Part shown: positions 63,701-64,000 of the stretch, piece after piece
How positions within the stretch are numbered: the first letter of the stretch is position 1
Layout of the letters: every line of letters starts with the position of its first letter
Assembly: GCA_037355855.1 (NCBI GenBank)
Contig: CM074767.1
Coordinates: 1,116,001 to 1,180,000, forward strand
Length of the DNA stretch: 64,000 bases
Direction: 5' to 3'
From: Pseudo-nitzschia pungens
Taxonomy: Eukaryota > Bacillariophyta > Bacillariophyceae > Bacillariales > Bacillariaceae
The notes under the pieces: generated by a model
The model's database searches: none
The model's input: only the letters and a program-made list of their open reading frames with translations
Told to the model about the DNA's origin: nothing
Translations under genes and position numbers: made by a program

Positions 63701-64000
63701 CCTGGAATTCCCGGTTGCGGAAAGTCCAGCCTATTGGGATCTCTGGAATCCAAGCTGGCTCAAACACTTCAGTCTCGCAAGACAAATGATGGTGATGTCT
63801 ATGATAGAAGCGTTCACATCAAAGAAGGAGATAAAATTGGAAAGAAGTTTTGGAACATTGTAGAGGATCTTGTTTCGAGCGACGATAGCAATGGCAGCCG
63901 AGGACGATCGCCTCCACTCGTAGTGGCGGACAAGAATGCACCGCCGGCCTCCTGGCCAAAACTCGGGCAGATCCGCTCAGAGTCGCAGAGCAGGTTGCTT
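60709..64000 (+). CDS. Plant-type tRNA ligase (ligase plus kinase domains), 3' end outside window, frame break near 63.6 kb
   Basis: The ATG at 60709 opens a 989-residue frame to a stop at 63678. A second frame, open from 63587 to the window end, continues the protein. The ligase part begins near residue 85: LEAIFHPKFDNE, then K122-H-S-G-S (position of the adenylated Lys), YYSKNSACN, ALEVVAGEVLGDHGQIP, DYVVVTAVADR and FCHRYRLPHNDVWTF. These blocks match plant RNL tRNA ligases in order. The kinase part is SNPKGGILVFFPGIPGCGKS (Walker A), then VVADKNAPP. The cyclic phosphodiesterase domain should lie beyond the window. The family heals and seals tRNA exons and, in plants and fungi-like pathways, related enzymes serve UPR mRNA splicing. 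The break between frames lies at about 63587-63670. Basic and Asp/Ser-rich inserts are present at about 350-520. Confidence 0.9.

Overview
The window is eukaryotic nuclear DNA, most likely from a pennate diatom; I cannot name the species. The evidence is: genes with few, short GT-AG introns (116, 129 and 172 bp in the ones I could place); protein families that I associate with diatoms (DUF6824 joined to a CRAL-TRIO-like region, LPIHxA-type ankyrin proteins, a Cys-rich single-pass surface protein, a conserved RGLE-motif family); a plastid bipartite leader with an ASA^W cleavage site followed by a lumenal signal; a small secreted protein with lysines at every third residue as in silaffins; and intergenic DNA full of TAAGGTTA, GTACGGTAC and TAG/TAC repeats. 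Family assignments come from reading the translations, not from database searches.

Layout. 1-2681 (-): LRR plus DEDDy 3'-5' exonuclease, cut by the window edge. 5173-8379 (+): Ser/Arg/Asn-rich coiled-coil protein. 9565-12081 (-): membrane-anchored sulfatase. 14392-17526 (-): large ankyrin-type protein. 18937-20127 (+): TPR-like protein. 21908-23365 (+): two-exon membrane protein. 23811-25922 (-): two-PDZ protein. 27065-28573 (-): DUF1415 protein. 29367-30262: 0.9 kb foldback element. 31232-31501 (-): BolA2-like protein. 32711-33175 (+): small four-helix membrane protein. 33894-34877 (-): RGLE-motif protein. 36473-38866 (+): atypical SDR with a zinc ribbon. 39241-39891 (-): secreted protein. 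41786-43712 (+): two-exon RING / TRAF-type zinc finger / pseudo-E2 fusion. 44768-46480 (+): second ankyrin-type protein. 47501-47854 (-): silaffin-like secreted protein. 49039-51424 (-): CRAL-TRIO-like/DUF6824 gene interrupted by a 500-N gap. 53532-56570 (+): bestrophin with a very large insertion. 58712-59923 (-): thylakoid-lumen TPR protein. 60709-64000 (+): plant-type tRNA ligase, cut by the window edge and with a frame break near 63.6 kb.

The genes do not form an operon or an evident pathway; they are independent nuclear genes on both strands. Functional themes are RNA processing (exonuclease, tRNA ligase), ubiquitin signalling (RING/pseudo-E2), ion transport and plastid biology (bestrophin, lumenal TPR), Fe-S/glutaredoxin biology (BolA) and the cell surface or wall (sulfatase, membrane protein, silaffin-like protein). 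Intergenic stretches hold microsatellites, a MITE family with three 95-bp copies and one 511-bp relative, and a CCCACG-rich foldback element.

The items most worth following up are the RING/pseudo-E2 fusion, the silaffin-like protein, the bestrophin insertion, the LRR-exonuclease fusion, the 95-bp MITE family and the apparently zero-length assembly gap.
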